A stretch of DNA of 43,969 bases from Arthrobacter terrae (GTDB taxonomy: Bacteria > Actinomycetota > Actinomycetes > Actinomycetales > Micrococcaceae), in assembly GCF_015708085.1 (NCBI RefSeq), contig NZ_JADNYM010000035.1:1-43969 (forward strand), in the 5' to 3' direction. Made by a program: the position numbers and the translations under genes. The notes beneath the pieces are model-generated. The model was not told where the DNA came from, did not search any database, and saw nothing but the letters and a program-made list of their open reading frames with translations. Each line of letters opens with the position of its first letter. Within the stretch, counting starts at the first letter, position 1. Below, one piece after another: positions 26,704 to 35,320 of this stretch.

Positions 26704-27222
26704 TTAGCCGTCGACGTCGTGCAGGTGATGGACAATCTCGTGCAGAAAGTAGCCGGAGATAGTCCGGACGGTAAAGGACTTTCCGTCGCTGCGCCGTCCG
26801 GTCCGGGGCCACTGGTCCTGCGACACGGCGGCGAAGGAAGCGGAAATTTCCGCGCCGGCATCCCGCAGGCCGGCGCTGACAGCAGCCGGGTCCGAGCCGT
26901 TGTAGGCCCCGTCGATGCAGGCCTGGTCCTGATCCCAGTTGGCGAATTCCGGGTCGTCAGCAGCGAGCATCTGCTGCAGGCGCAGGTCGAAAAGGCTGCA
27001 GACGTCACGCACGTGGCAGGCATATTCCAGCGCGGACCAGGTGGCCTCGTTGGGGCGCTCGGCGGCGTCCTGGCGGCGCAGTACCATGTGCCAGCGTGGC
27101 AGCAGCTCCGGTAAGGCGCTGGCCGCCGTCGCCGGTGTGGTGCTGGCCGCGTCAAAGCCGCACTCGGGACAGGGACGGGCAAGCACCCAGGTCCAGTCCT
27201 TGGTCTCCGGAGCGATGATCAT
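26704..27222 (-). CDS. DinB-like (DUF664-type) family protein
   Basis: The 172-residue protein has the four-helix DinB/YfiT-like pattern with metal-ligand type histidines: HVRDV in the middle (with ALEYACHVRDVC) and HEIVHHLHDV at the C-terminus. A CPECG segment sits near the N-terminus. Members include mycothiol- or bacillithiol-dependent transferases; actual activity here is unknown. ATG at 27222 lies six bases after TAGACT, again a leaderless arrangement. It is downstream of parC in the same direction (47 bp), but the -10 box in the gap suggests its own promoter. Confidence 0.82.
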   Translation of the reverse strand: MIIAPETKDWTWVLARPCPECGFDAASTTPATAASALPELLPRWHMVLRRQDAAERPNEATWSALEYACHVRDVCSLFDLRLQQMLAADDPEFANWDQDQACIDGAYNGSDPAAVSAGLRDAGAEISASFAAVSQDQWPRTGRRSDGKSFTVRTISGYFLHEIVHHLHDVDG

Positions 27223-27228
27223 GGCACC

Positions 27229-27234
27229 AGTCTA
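27229..27234 (-). promoter_or_regulatory. -10 box for DinB-like gene, leaderless geometry
   Basis: The minus-strand TAGACT is followed by six bases (GGTGCC) and the ATG at 27222. It lies in the 46-bp gap after the parC stop. Confidence 0.52.
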
Positions 27235-27268
27235 GGCATACACACCGCGCTCCGGGGCGCGTTTGACG

Positions 27269-29779
27269 TCATACGCTGGAGGTTTGGCTGGGGCCGATCG
27301 CATCGATGGCCTGGGTCAGCACAATTCCGGATCCGTCGCGGCGCCCGTGCTCGGTGGGCAAGGACCGGGCGACGCCGGTTTCGGAGGCCGCCTTTGCGGG
27401 ACCGTGCCCCGCCCAGGCCAGCAGCAGGCAGTCTTCGCCCCGGAGGAAGCGGTGCGCCCGGACCCCTCCGGTGGCACGGCCCTTGGCCGGGTACTCGGTG
27501 AATGCCGTTACCTTGGCGGAGCCCGGGACGGTGCCGGGGAGGGCGTCGGAGCTGCCGGCGATCGTGACGACGACGGCGGCCGGGTCAGGTGCGCCGCCGT
27601 CGTCGGTTTTGACGACGGTAAAGCTGAGCACCCGATCCCCAGCCAGGAGCTTAATGCCGGCCATCCCGCCGGCGGTGCGGCCCTGCGGGCGGACGCTGGA
27701 GCCGGGGAAGTGCAGCAGCTGCGCCTGCTCGGTGACGAAGACGAGCTCATCGTCCTCGCCCGCGGGCGCTGCACCGATCACCTTGTCCTTGGCTTTGAGT
27801 GCAATGACGTCCCAGTCATCGCGGTTGAGCGGATACTCCGGCGATACGCGTTTAATGACTCCCTGCTCGGTGCCAAGGGCAATGATCTCATTGAGCGGGG
27901 TGAAACCAACGAGCGTTTCCCCCTTCGTCAGCGTCAGGAATTCCTTGGCGGGAACGCCGCCGGCCATGTTGGGCATTGCGGTGGTGGGTGGAAGCGCCGG
28001 CATGTCCAGCACCTGCAGCCGCAGCATCCGTCCGGCAGAGGTAACCGCAGCGATTTCGGAGCGCGCGCTGGTGCGCAGCACGGAACGGAAGACGTCATGC
28101 TTGTTGCGCGGGCCGGTGTCGTTCAGGGGTTCCTGGTTGGCCGTCCGAGCAATCTGACCGGATGCGCTGAGGATCACCCAGCAGGGGTCATCGGCGATCT
28201 CCAGCGCCAGCGGAGCGGCTTTTCCCTTGCTCCCGGCACTGCCGCCGTCGCCCGCAGCCAGGGCTTTGGAACCTCCGGGGGCCACCGCTTCGGATTCGAG
28301 CAGTACCGTGCGCCGGGGGGTGGCGTATTTGTCCGCGACGTCGCCCAGCTCGCCGGAGACCAGGTCCCGCAGCCGCTGTTCGGAGGCCAAAATTGCCTCC
28401 AGCTCCGCGATTTCGCGCAGCAGCTCCTCCTGTTCCTTTTCCAGCTCAATGAGGGAGTATTTGGTCAGCTGGCGCAACCGGAGTTCCAGAATGTAGTTGG
28501 CCTGGATCTCGCTCAGATCGTAGATCGCCATCAGGCGCTCCCGGGCCGCGGAGACCTCATCGGAGGAGCGGATAACCGCGATTACCTCGTCAATGTCAAC
28601 GATGGCGATCAGCAGACCCTCCACCAGGTGCAGCCGGTCCTTCTTCTTTCCCAGCCGGTAGGACGTTCGGCGCCGGACAACTTGCAGCCGGTGGGCCACA
28701 TAGACCCGCAGCAGGTCCAACAGCCCCAGTGTCTGCGGCTGGCCGTCCACCAGAGTGACGTTATTGATGCCGAAGGAATCCTCCATCGGGGAGTAGCGGT
28801 AGAGCGCGGCGATCACTGCGTTGGGATTAAAGCCGTTCTTGATTTCAATCACCAGGCGCAGGCCGTGGTTGCGGTCGGTCAGGTCAATGACGTCGCTGAT
28901 GCCCTGCAGTTTCTTGGCTGTGACGGCGTCCTTGATCTTTTCAATGACCTTTTCCGGTCCCACCAGATACGGCAGTTCAGTGACCACCAGCCCGGTACGG
29001 CGTGCGGAGAGCTGCTCGATCTCGACCTTGGCACGGGTTTTAAAGGATCCGCGCCCGGTGGCGTAGGCGTCGCGGATGCCGTCCAGACCCACGATCCGGC
29101 CGCCATTGGGCAGGTCCGGTCCGGGGACATAGCCCATTATGTCTGCCAGGCTTGCGTCCGGGTGCGCAATCAAATGCCGGGCGGCCGCAATGACCTCGCC
29201 CAAGTTGTGCGGGGCCATATTGGTGGCCATGCCGACGGCGATACCGCTGGCGCCGTTGACCAGCAGGTTTGGGAAGGCGGCAGGCAGCACCTCCGGCTGT
29301 GTCAGCTGGTTATCGTAGTTGGGAACGAAGTCGACGACGTCCTCATCCAAGTCGTCGGTCAGCGTCAGGGCCGCCGCGGCCAGCCGTGCCTCGGTGTAGC
29401 GCGGGGCGGCCGGTCCGTCGTCGAGCGAGCCAAAGTTTCCGTGCCCGTCAATCAAGGGCAGCCGCAGCGAAAAGTCCTGCGCCATGCGCACCATGGCGTC
29501 GTAGATAGCGGTGTCCCCGTGCGGGTGCAGCTTCCCCATCACCTCGCCTACCACCCTGGCGCTCTTAACATGGCCGCGGTCCGGACGCAGCCCCATCTCG
29601 CTCATCATGTACAGAATGCGGCGCTGCACCGGCTTCAGGCCGTCCCTCGCGTCGGGCAGGGCGCGGGAGTAGATAACCGAATAGGCGTATTCGAGAAATG
29701 ACCCTTCCATTTCACTGGAAACATCAATGTCAATGATTTTTTCGACGAAGTCATCGGTGGGCGGTTGGCGCTTGGCCAT
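27269..29779 (-). CDS. parC: DNA topoisomerase IV subunit A
   Basis: The 836-residue DNA-cleaving subunit. The winged-helix core has [29 protein letters not shown] (the quinolone-determining region, about 85-101) and the catalytic tyrosine Y128 in APRYTEARL. The C-terminal beta-propeller is present, with a degenerate Gly/Arg motif ([11 protein letters not shown]) in place of a classic GyrA box, in line with ParC rather than GyrA. The start is ATG at 29779; AAGGA is 12 bases upstream, rather far. It is divergent from pat with only 53 bp between starts. Its partner parE lies 11 kb to the left on the other strand. Confidence 0.93.
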   Translation of the reverse strand: MAKRQPPTDDFVEKIIDIDVSSEMEGSFLEYAYSVIYSRALPDARDGLKPVQRRILYMMSEMGLRPDRGHVKSARVVGEVMGKLHPHGDTAIYDAMVRMAQDFSLRLPLIDGHGNFGSLDDGPAAPRYTEARLAAAALTLTDDLDEDVVDFVPNYDNQLTQPEVLPAAFPNLLVNGASGIAVGMATNMAPHNLGEVIAAARHLIAHPDASLADIMGYVPGPDLPNGGRIVGLDGIRDAYATGRGSFKTRAKVEIEQLSARRTGLVVTELPYLVGPEKVIEKIKDAVTAKKLQGISDVIDLTDRNHGLRLVIEIKNGFNPNAVIAALYRYSPMEDSFGINNVTLVDGQPQTLGLLDLLRVYVAHRLQVVRRRTSYRLGKKKDRLHLVEGLLIAIVDIDEVIAVIRSSDEVSAARERLMAIYDLSEIQANYILELRLRQLTKYSLIELEKEQEELLREIAELEAILASEQRLRDLVSGELGDVADKYATPRRTVLLESEAVAPGGSKALAAGDGGSAGSKGKAAPLALEIADDPCWVILSASGQIARTANQEPLNDTGPRNKHDVFRSVLRTSARSEIAAVTSAGRMLRLQVLDMPALPPTTAMPNMAGGVPAKEFLTLTKGETLVGFTPLNEIIALGTEQGVIKRVSPEYPLNRDDWDVIALKAKDKVIGAAPAGEDDELVFVTEQAQLLHFPGSSVRPQGRTAGGMAGIKLLAGDRVLSFTVVKTDDGGAPDPAAVVVTIAGSSDALPGTVPGSAKVTAFTEYPAKGRATGGVRAHRFLRGEDCLLLAWAGHGPAKAASETGVARSLPTEHGRRDGSGIVLTQAIDAIGPSQTSSV

Positions 29780-29820
29780 GGGAAAACGGGTTCCTTACTG
29801 GTGAAGATACATGTACTAGG

Positions 29821-29826
29821 TACAGT
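29821..29826 (+). promoter_or_regulatory. -10 box for pat, leaderless geometry
   Basis: TACAGT is followed by six bases (GAGTCT) and the ATG at 29833. The 53-bp gap must also hold the parC promoter, so the two divergent promoters probably overlap. Confidence 0.58.
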
Positions 29827-29832
29827 GAGTCT

Positions 29833-32508
29833 ATGGTGGAACAGCCCGAGAAAGCCGAATATCCGGAGCACTGGGAGGCCGATGTCGTGCTGCGCGACGG
29901 CGGGACGGCTCATCTGCGGCCCATGGCCGCCTCCGATGCAGATGCGGTGCAGACGTTCCACGTGGGGCAGTCACAGAACTCGATTTACCTGCGTTTTTTC
30001 ACCTACAAGTCCCGGTTGAGCGAGAAAGAGCTGCGTCGCTTTACCGAACTCGATTACCGGAACCGGGTTGCGTTGGTGATCACTATCTCCGGCGAAATCA
30101 TTGGGATCGGCCGTTATGACCGGCTGGACGATCCGGCGCAGGCCGAGGTCGCGTTCAACATCGCCGACCGCCATCAGGGCCGTGGTCTTGGTTCGATCCT
30201 GCTCGAACACCTGGCCGCCGCCGCCCGGGAGAACGGCATCCGCAAATTTACTGCGGAGATTCTGCCGGAGAACCGCAAAATGCTCGCGGTCTTTTCCGAG
30301 GCCGGATATGAAGTCCACCGGCACTTTGACGACGGCGTCATTTCCCTCGCCTTCGATATCGATCCGACGCAACGATCGCGGGCGGTGATGGAATCCAGGG
30401 AACACCGGGCAGAGGCCCGGAGCGTGGCCGGACTGCTGGCGCCGAACTCTGTGGCTGTGATCGGCGCGGGCAGGCAATGGGGGAGCCTGGGCAACCAGCT
30501 GCTGGAGCACATTGTGGAGGGCGGGTTCCCCGGTCCGGTCCACGCGGTCAATCCCGAGGCGCTGGAGCTCTCCGGCCTGATGTCCTACGCAAGTATCGGT
30601 GATATCCCCGGACCGGTGGATCTGGCCATTATTGCCGTCCCCTATGACGAGGTGCCTAAGGTCGTGGCCGAATGCGGCGCCGCGGGCGTGAAGGGAGCAC
30701 TGGTGGCCACCGCAGGTTTCGCGGACGACGGCGCCCGCGGCCTGCTGCGGCAGCGTGACCTGGTGCGTCAGGCAAGGGCCAGCGGCATGCGTGTGATCGG
30801 ACCTGCATCGCTCGGCTTGGCTAATACGCACCCCGATGTGTCCTTGAACGCCTCGATGGCACCTTCGCTGCCGCGCCGTGGTGGCCTGGGACTGTTCAGC
30901 CAATCTGCGGCGATCGGCGTGTTGCTGTACGCTGCATCCAGCCGGCGTCGCGTCGGACTCTCCAGCATGCTCTCGGCCGGCAATAGGGCCGACGTTTCCG
31001 GTAATGATCTAATGCAGTATTGGGAAGATGATGAGCAGACGCGGGCGTGCGGGCTCTATCTGGAATCCATCGGCAATCCCAGGAAATTTTCCCGGATCTG
31101 CCGCCGGCTGGCCCGCAGCAAACCGGTGATTGTGGCGAAATCGGAGGTAATGGGGCTGGTGCTGCCGCCCGGTCACGCCGTCCGCACCACCGCGGCCCCG
31201 CCAGGTGCGCTGGATGCAATGCTGCGCCAGGCCGGCGTCATCCGGGTTGAGACCATCGACGAGCTGCTGGATGTGGCGCAGATCGTGGATCACCAGCCGC
31301 TGCCCGCAGGTCCCGGTCTGGCCGTGTTCAGCAATTCCCTGGCCCTGGGCAAAGTTGTCGCGGATTCCGCCCAGGGGCACGGACTTGACGTCTGTTCCAT
31401 CACCGCGGATCTACAGCTGGACAGCGGCCAGTCCGTGGCCCTTCCCACCCTGCGGCGGCGTCTGCTCGATGAGCTGCGCAGGGAGAGCGTGCACGCCGCC
31501 GTGGTGACGCTGCTGCCCGCCCGCGGATTGACCGTTGAAGCGATTGCCCAGGTGCTCTATGACTGCGGGCAGAAAGCGGGCAAGCCGGTAGTCGCAGCGT
31601 TTACCGGGATCTTGGACCCTTCGATTTACGTCGAGGGGCTGATCGATCCAGGACTGCCGTGCTACTCAAATCCGGCCAACGGCGTTCGCGCACTCGCCGC
31701 CGTCGTCCGTTATGCACAGTGGCGCCAGCGCGAACAGGTGGCGTTTGCGGAGCCGGAGCACATCGATTCCGACGCGGTCGCGGCGGCGTTGGAGGGGCTT
31801 CTGGACGGCGTCGTGGGGGACACACTGGTGACACTGGACCCGGCCACCGGCGCGGCGCTGCTGGCGCACTATGACATCCGGGTGCTGGAGTCCGCACCCT
31901 TTAAGACACCCGATGAGGCGGTGGCCGCGGCGCAGCGGCTGGGCTGGCCGGTGGCATTGAAGACGACCGATGCGATGCTGCGCCATCGGCTGGACTTGGG
32001 AGGGGTCCGGCTCAATATCGAAGACGCTGTCTCATTGCGGCTGAACATCGCACAGATGGCCAAGGTGCTTGCGCCATTTGGAAGATTCGCCATGGAAGTC
32101 CAGAGCATGTCAGCGGTGGGCCAGTCGTGCACGCTGCGGGCCATCGAGGACCCGCTGCTGGGCCCCGTCGTCTCGTTTGGACTGGCCGGCGACGCCGTTA
32201 ATCTGTTGGGGGACTGGGCTCACCGAGTGCCCCCGCTGACCGGGATAGACGTGGCGGACCTGGTGCGTTCGCCGCAGGCGGCGCGCAAATTATTCGGCTA
32301 TCAGGGCCTGCCCCCGGTGGACATTGCCGCGCTGGAGGATCTGGTGGCCAGGCTGGCTGTGCTGAAGGACGAGCACCCGGAGATTGCGCTGGTGGAATTC
32401 AATCCGGTGTTGGCAGGGCAGGACGGACTACAGATCCTTGCCGCCGACGTGCGGATCGGAAACCCTGCACAGCGGACCGACAGCGCCCGCCGTGCAATGA
32501 TCTCCTGA
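29833..32508 (+). CDS. Pat-type protein lysine acetyltransferase (GNAT plus NDP-forming acyl-CoA synthetase-like)
   Basis: The 891-residue protein has an N-terminal GNAT domain (about 20-180; acetyl-CoA loop HQGRGLGSILL near 115), then the CoA-binding, CoA-ligase and ATP-grasp domains of NDP-forming acyl-CoA synthetases. In active synthetases a phosphorylated His sits in an SHTG motif ahead of the RQAGVIRV segment. Here that region reads GHAVRTT around residues 447-453, with the only His (448) not in that motif, so the synthetase part is probably regulatory. Pat enzymes acetylate and silence acetyl-CoA synthetase and other proteins. The N-terminal GNAT order matches the Streptomyces Pat rather than the enterobacterial one. 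Leaderless promoter; DUF5998 follows 42 bp later. Confidence 0.88.
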   Translation: MVEQPEKAEYPEHWEADVVLRDGGTAHLRPMAASDADAVQTFHVGQSQNSIYLRFFTYKSRLSEKELRRFTELDYRNRVALVITISGEIIGIGRYDRLDDPAQAEVAFNIADRHQGRGLGSILLEHLAAAARENGIRKFTAEILPENRKMLAVFSEAGYEVHRHFDDGVISLAFDIDPTQRSRAVMESREHRAEARSVAGLLAPNSVAVIGAGRQWGSLGNQLLEHIVEGGFPGPVHAVNPEALELSGLMSYASIGDIPGPVDLAIIAVPYDEVPKVVAECGAAGVKGALVATAGFADDGARGLLRQRDLVRQARASGMRVIGPASLGLANTHPDVSLNASMAPSLPRRGGLGLFSQSAAIGVLLYAASSRRRVGLSSMLSAGNRADVSGNDLMQYWEDDEQTRACGLYLESIGNPRKFSRICRRLARSKPVIVAKSEVMGLVLPPGHAVRTTAAPPGALDAMLRQAGVIRVETIDELLDVAQIVDHQPLPAGPGLAVFSNSLALGKVVADSAQGHGLDVCSITADLQLDSGQSVALPTLRRRLLDELRRESVHAAVVTLLPARGLTVEAIAQVLYDCGQKAGKPVVAAFTGILDPSIYVEGLIDPGLPCYSNPANGVRALAAVVRYAQWRQREQVAFAEPEHIDSDAVAAALEGLLDGVVGDTLVTLDPATGAALLAHYDIRVLESAPFKTPDEAVAAAQRLGWPVALKTTDAMLRHRLDLGGVRLNIEDAVSLRLNIAQMAKVLAPFGRFAMEVQSMSAVGQSCTLRAIEDPLLGPVVSFGLAGDAVNLLGDWAHRVPPLTGIDVADLVRSPQAARKLFGYQGLPPVDIAALEDLVARLAVLKDEHPEIALVEFNPVLAGQDGLQILAADVRIGNPAQRTDSARRAMIS

Positions 32509-32550
32509 CCCTAGTTAGCATGCGGGCGGCTGATCTGTGAAAATGGAGCA

Positions 32551-33276
32551 ATGAACTCGTTCGGAACCACTACGCCTCACGCTGCCCAGGGCCATGACCT
32601 GGAAGCTGCCCTGCAACGGGCCGGATTTTATCCACCGTTGGTCGCTGACGTGGTGGAGGATGCCCTTGACGGCCGGTCCTGCCTGGCGCATTTGGTTCAC
32701 TTGGAAACCCATTTTGACCGGACCGAAGTTCATCGGCACATCACGGTGCTGGTGCTCACTGAGGACATGCTGGTCATCACCCATGTGGACGATCAGCAGC
32801 TCGACGACGAAGGCGAACAGATGGTGGCGCAGATATCCACCGAATCCGTTCCGGTGAGCCAAATCAAATCCGTGGTGCTCAGCTACCTGTATGCCCAGCC
32901 GCAAAATTACAAGCCATCCGATCCAGTACGGGAGCTGACGGTGTCCATTGCCTGGTCGGGCGGCCAGCGGATCGACATTGCCCCGGCCGGCTGCGCTGAT
33001 CCGCAATGCGACGCCGATCACGGCTACACGGGCACCGTCGCCCAGGAAGACATCGCCCTGCGGATCAGCGCCGAGGCGGACGGGCTGCAGGCGGTGCAGG
33101 ACGCCAAGTCCTTTGCCCGTTCCCTGCGGGCTGTCAATACCAGCAGCATCAGCACAGCTGCGGCCGCTGCACCCGCCGCCGCCACCGTCACGTCCGCAGT
33201 AGAGCCACACGCCGTCGAACGGGGCCGGTTTCCCTCCCTGGGGTCCAAGCTCAATCGCGGGCACGACCGGCGTTAG
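32551..33276 (+). CDS. DUF5998 family protein
   Basis: The 241-residue soluble protein matches the actinobacterial DUF5998 family, with the conserved LVHLETHFDRTEVHRHITVLVLT region split near residues 48-70, a DQQLDDEGEQ stretch and APAGCADPQCDADHGY with two cysteines. It ends in an Ala-rich tail. Function is unknown. It starts at ATG 32551 with GGAG close before it. Three bases separate it from the downstream phosphodiesterase gene, and that gene overlaps tdk, so the three are probably one operon. Confidence 0.85.
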   Translation: MNSFGTTTPHAAQGHDLEAALQRAGFYPPLVADVVEDALDGRSCLAHLVHLETHFDRTEVHRHITVLVLTEDMLVITHVDDQQLDDEGEQMVAQISTESVPVSQIKSVVLSYLYAQPQNYKPSDPVRELTVSIAWSGGQRIDIAPAGCADPQCDADHGYTGTVAQEDIALRISAEADGLQAVQDAKSFARSLRAVNTSSISTAAAAAPAAATVTSAVEPHAVERGRFPSLGSKLNRGHDRR

Positions 33277-33279
33277 GGC

Positions 33280-34560
33280 GTGTCGTCGACCGGTGGGACG
33301 CCGCCTATGCAAGCTGCGTCCGCAGCACTGACGGCCGCAGCGGACGTTCCGGCGCAGGAACCGTGGCCAAAGGCACCCGGTTACGGGCGCAATACCATTG
33401 GCGAAGTCCTCAGCAGCAGTGCGGCCGCGCTGGGTGTGCCGGGCTTTACGAATCCGCTTCGGATTCCATCAGGCCGGCGGATCTGTGTAGTGCTGGTAGA
33501 CGGTCTCGGCAAAGCGTTATTGGCCCAGCGGGCTGCGCATGCGCCCTTCTTACGCTCGGTGATGGGCGATCCTGACAGCAGGATGGCAACACTTAGCGCT
33601 TCCTTCCCGTCCACAACGGTGAGCTCGCTGACCAGTCTGGGGACCGGCGTCGCCCCCGGTCAGCACGGCATGGTCGGGTACGACGTGCTGGATCCGGCAC
33701 AGGACAAGGTGGTGAACCTGCTGGGCGGTTGGGATCCCGGCGTGGATCCGCTTGCCTGGCAGCCTTTCCCCACCGTTTTTGAACGGCTCCGCGGCAACGT
33801 TCCGGTGGCGACGGTCAGCCTGCCAAAGTTTGCCGATTCACCGATGACCCGTGCGGCCTTGCGCGGCAGCGAATTCCATGCAGCCACTTCCCCGCACGCA
33901 CGCACCGCGGCCGCCGCCGAGCTGATGGCGGCTAATGAAAACATGCTGCTGTACTTCTACTGGAGCGAGTTGGACAAAGCCGGCCACGGCCACGGCTCCC
34001 AGTCGGCCGCCTGGGAACACCAGCTGGAAGAGTTGGATGCGGCGATGAAGCGTCTTGCGTCGGCGCTTCCGCCGGATACGGTATTGCTGCTGACTGCGGA
34101 TCACGGGATGCTGGATATCCCCGTGCAGGGGCGCATCGATTACTCTGCCGAGGACGAACTCGTCGCGGGTGTGCGCCATACCGCGGGGGAGCCGCGGATG
34201 GTGCATCTGTATCTCGAACCGGACGCCGGCGACCAGGTACGGGACCGGCTTGTTGACGCCTGGCTGCGGCGTTACGGCAAACAGGCCTGGGTGCTGACCC
34301 GTGAGCAGGCCGTCCGGGCGCGCTATTTCGGCACTGTCCGGCCCGAGGTGCTGGGCCGGATCGGCGATGTGCTGATCGCTGCCAGGGAGCCCATAGCGTT
34401 CTACGATCTGCGCCGGGTGCGCAGTTCAGCCATGGAAATGGTGGGCCAGCACGGGTCCCTCACGAAAGCCGAACGCGAGGTCCCGCTGCTGCGGATTCCG
34501 ATGAGCACTGCCACCGGCAAGGGCAGCGGCAAGGGCCGGAGCCGGAGCCGGCGTGGCTGA
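33280..34560 (+). CDS. Alkaline phosphatase superfamily nucleotide pyrophosphatase/phosphodiesterase
   Basis: The 426-residue protein carries the metal-binding pattern of the type I phosphodiesterase / nucleotide pyrophosphatase family (PF01663): VVLVDGLG with the first metal Asp near residue 71, SFPSTTVSSLTSL with the likely threonine nucleophile near 110, YFYWSELDKAGHGHG, and LTADHGM. No signal peptide is visible, so it appears cytoplasmic. The start is uncertain: GTG at 33280 overlaps the AGGG after the upstream stop; ATG at 33307 is an alternative that removes nine residues. Its last codons overlap tdk by 8 bp. The substrate is unknown; a nucleotide is plausible next to thymidine kinase. 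Confidence 0.88.
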   Translation: MSSTGGTPPMQAASAALTAAADVPAQEPWPKAPGYGRNTIGEVLSSSAAALGVPGFTNPLRIPSGRRICVVLVDGLGKALLAQRAAHAPFLRSVMGDPDSRMATLSASFPSTTVSSLTSLGTGVAPGQHGMVGYDVLDPAQDKVVNLLGGWDPGVDPLAWQPFPTVFERLRGNVPVATVSLPKFADSPMTRAALRGSEFHAATSPHARTAAAAELMAANENMLLYFYWSELDKAGHGHGSQSAAWEHQLEELDAAMKRLASALPPDTVLLLTADHGMLDIPVQGRIDYSAEDELVAGVRHTAGEPRMVHLYLEPDAGDQVRDRLVDAWLRRYGKQAWVLTREQAVRARYFGTVRPEVLGRIGDVLIAAREPIAFYDLRRVRSSAMEMVGQHGSLTKAEREVPLLRIPMSTATGKGSGKGRSRSRRG

Positions 34561-35260
34561 ACTGATCTTCTTCTCCGGCACGATGGACTGCGGGAAATCC
34601 ACCCTGGCCCTGCAAATGGATCATAACTACCGTCAGCGTGGCCGCAGCGGGCTGCGCTTCAGCTGCAACGACCGCGCTGGACTCTCGGTGATTTCCAGCC
34701 GGTTGGGTCCCCGTAGCGATGCCATAGAGGTGGGCCCTGGGACAGACCTATGGGCCGAAATCGTCCGACGACGCACCCACGGGGAGAGCATCGACTATCT
34801 GATCTGCGACGAAGTGCAGTTCTACGCCGCCGCGCAGATTGAACAATTGGCGCGCGCAGTGGACGAGATGAACGTGGACGTCTTTGCCTTTGGCATAGCC
34901 ACCGACTTCCAAACCAGGCTCTTTCCCGGCTCCCAACGGCTCATTGAGCTGGCCGACCGCGTCCAGTTGCTCCAGCTGGAGGCATTGTGCTGGTGCGGCC
35001 GGCGCGCCACGCATAACGCGCGCACTGTGGACGGTGTCATGGTGATTGAAGGTGCGCAGGTAGCGGTAGGGGACGTCGAAATGGGCCTGGGTGCCGACGT
35101 TACCGGAGGTGAAGTCGCAGCAGCCGCTACCGGTGTTGCTGCGGTAGGCTACGAAACGCTCTGTCGCCGCCACTACATGGGCAAGGTCACCGCACACAGT
35201 GCCAGTCTGGCCGGAGCGCGCGAGGCCCCGCTGCCGTTTGATGTTCCTAATCGACCTTAA
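34553..35260 (+). CDS. tdk: Thymidine kinase (type II)
   Basis: The 235-residue salvage enzyme phosphorylates thymidine to dTMP. P-loop GTMDCGKST spans 9-17, and the Walker B/lasso region has DEVQF at 86-90. A cysteine pair, CWCGRR, and a later CRRHY could form the usual structural zinc site. The protein is slightly longer than the typical 190-220 residues because of an Ala/Gly/Val-rich insertion near 175-205. GTG at 34553 overlaps the preceding stop, suggesting translational coupling. Confidence 0.94.
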   Translation: MAELIFFSGTMDCGKSTLALQMDHNYRQRGRSGLRFSCNDRAGLSVISSRLGPRSDAIEVGPGTDLWAEIVRRRTHGESIDYLICDEVQFYAAAQIEQLARAVDEMNVDVFAFGIATDFQTRLFPGSQRLIELADRVQLLQLEALCWCGRRATHNARTVDGVMVIEGAQVAVGDVEMGLGADVTGGEVAAAATGVAAVGYETLCRRHYMGKVTAHSASLAGAREAPLPFDVPNRP

Positions 35261-35284
35261 TTTTCCTTCCGACCACTCCCGCCA

Positions 35285-35306
35285 TATACTTGACAACTGT
35301 CAACTA
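35285..35306 (+). promoter_or_regulatory. Palindromic operator and -10 box upstream of the exporter-marR operon
   Basis: TTGACA-AC-TGTCAA (35290-35303) is a perfect dyad, and its flanks TA-N / N-TA extend the symmetry to 20 bp (35287-35306). A -10-like TATACT (35285-35290) overlaps its left edge, so a bound repressor would cover the start site. The downstream operon ends in a MarR-family gene, the likely ligand-responsive repressor (inference). Confidence 0.7.
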
Positions 35307-35320
35307 CTAGCAGGAGTCCG

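Noticed and set aside
27263-29701. 812-codon open frame on the plus strand opposite parC
   Set aside because: It is antisense to a gene with clear type II topoisomerase motifs; long antisense frames are expected at this GC content, and the translation matches no family.
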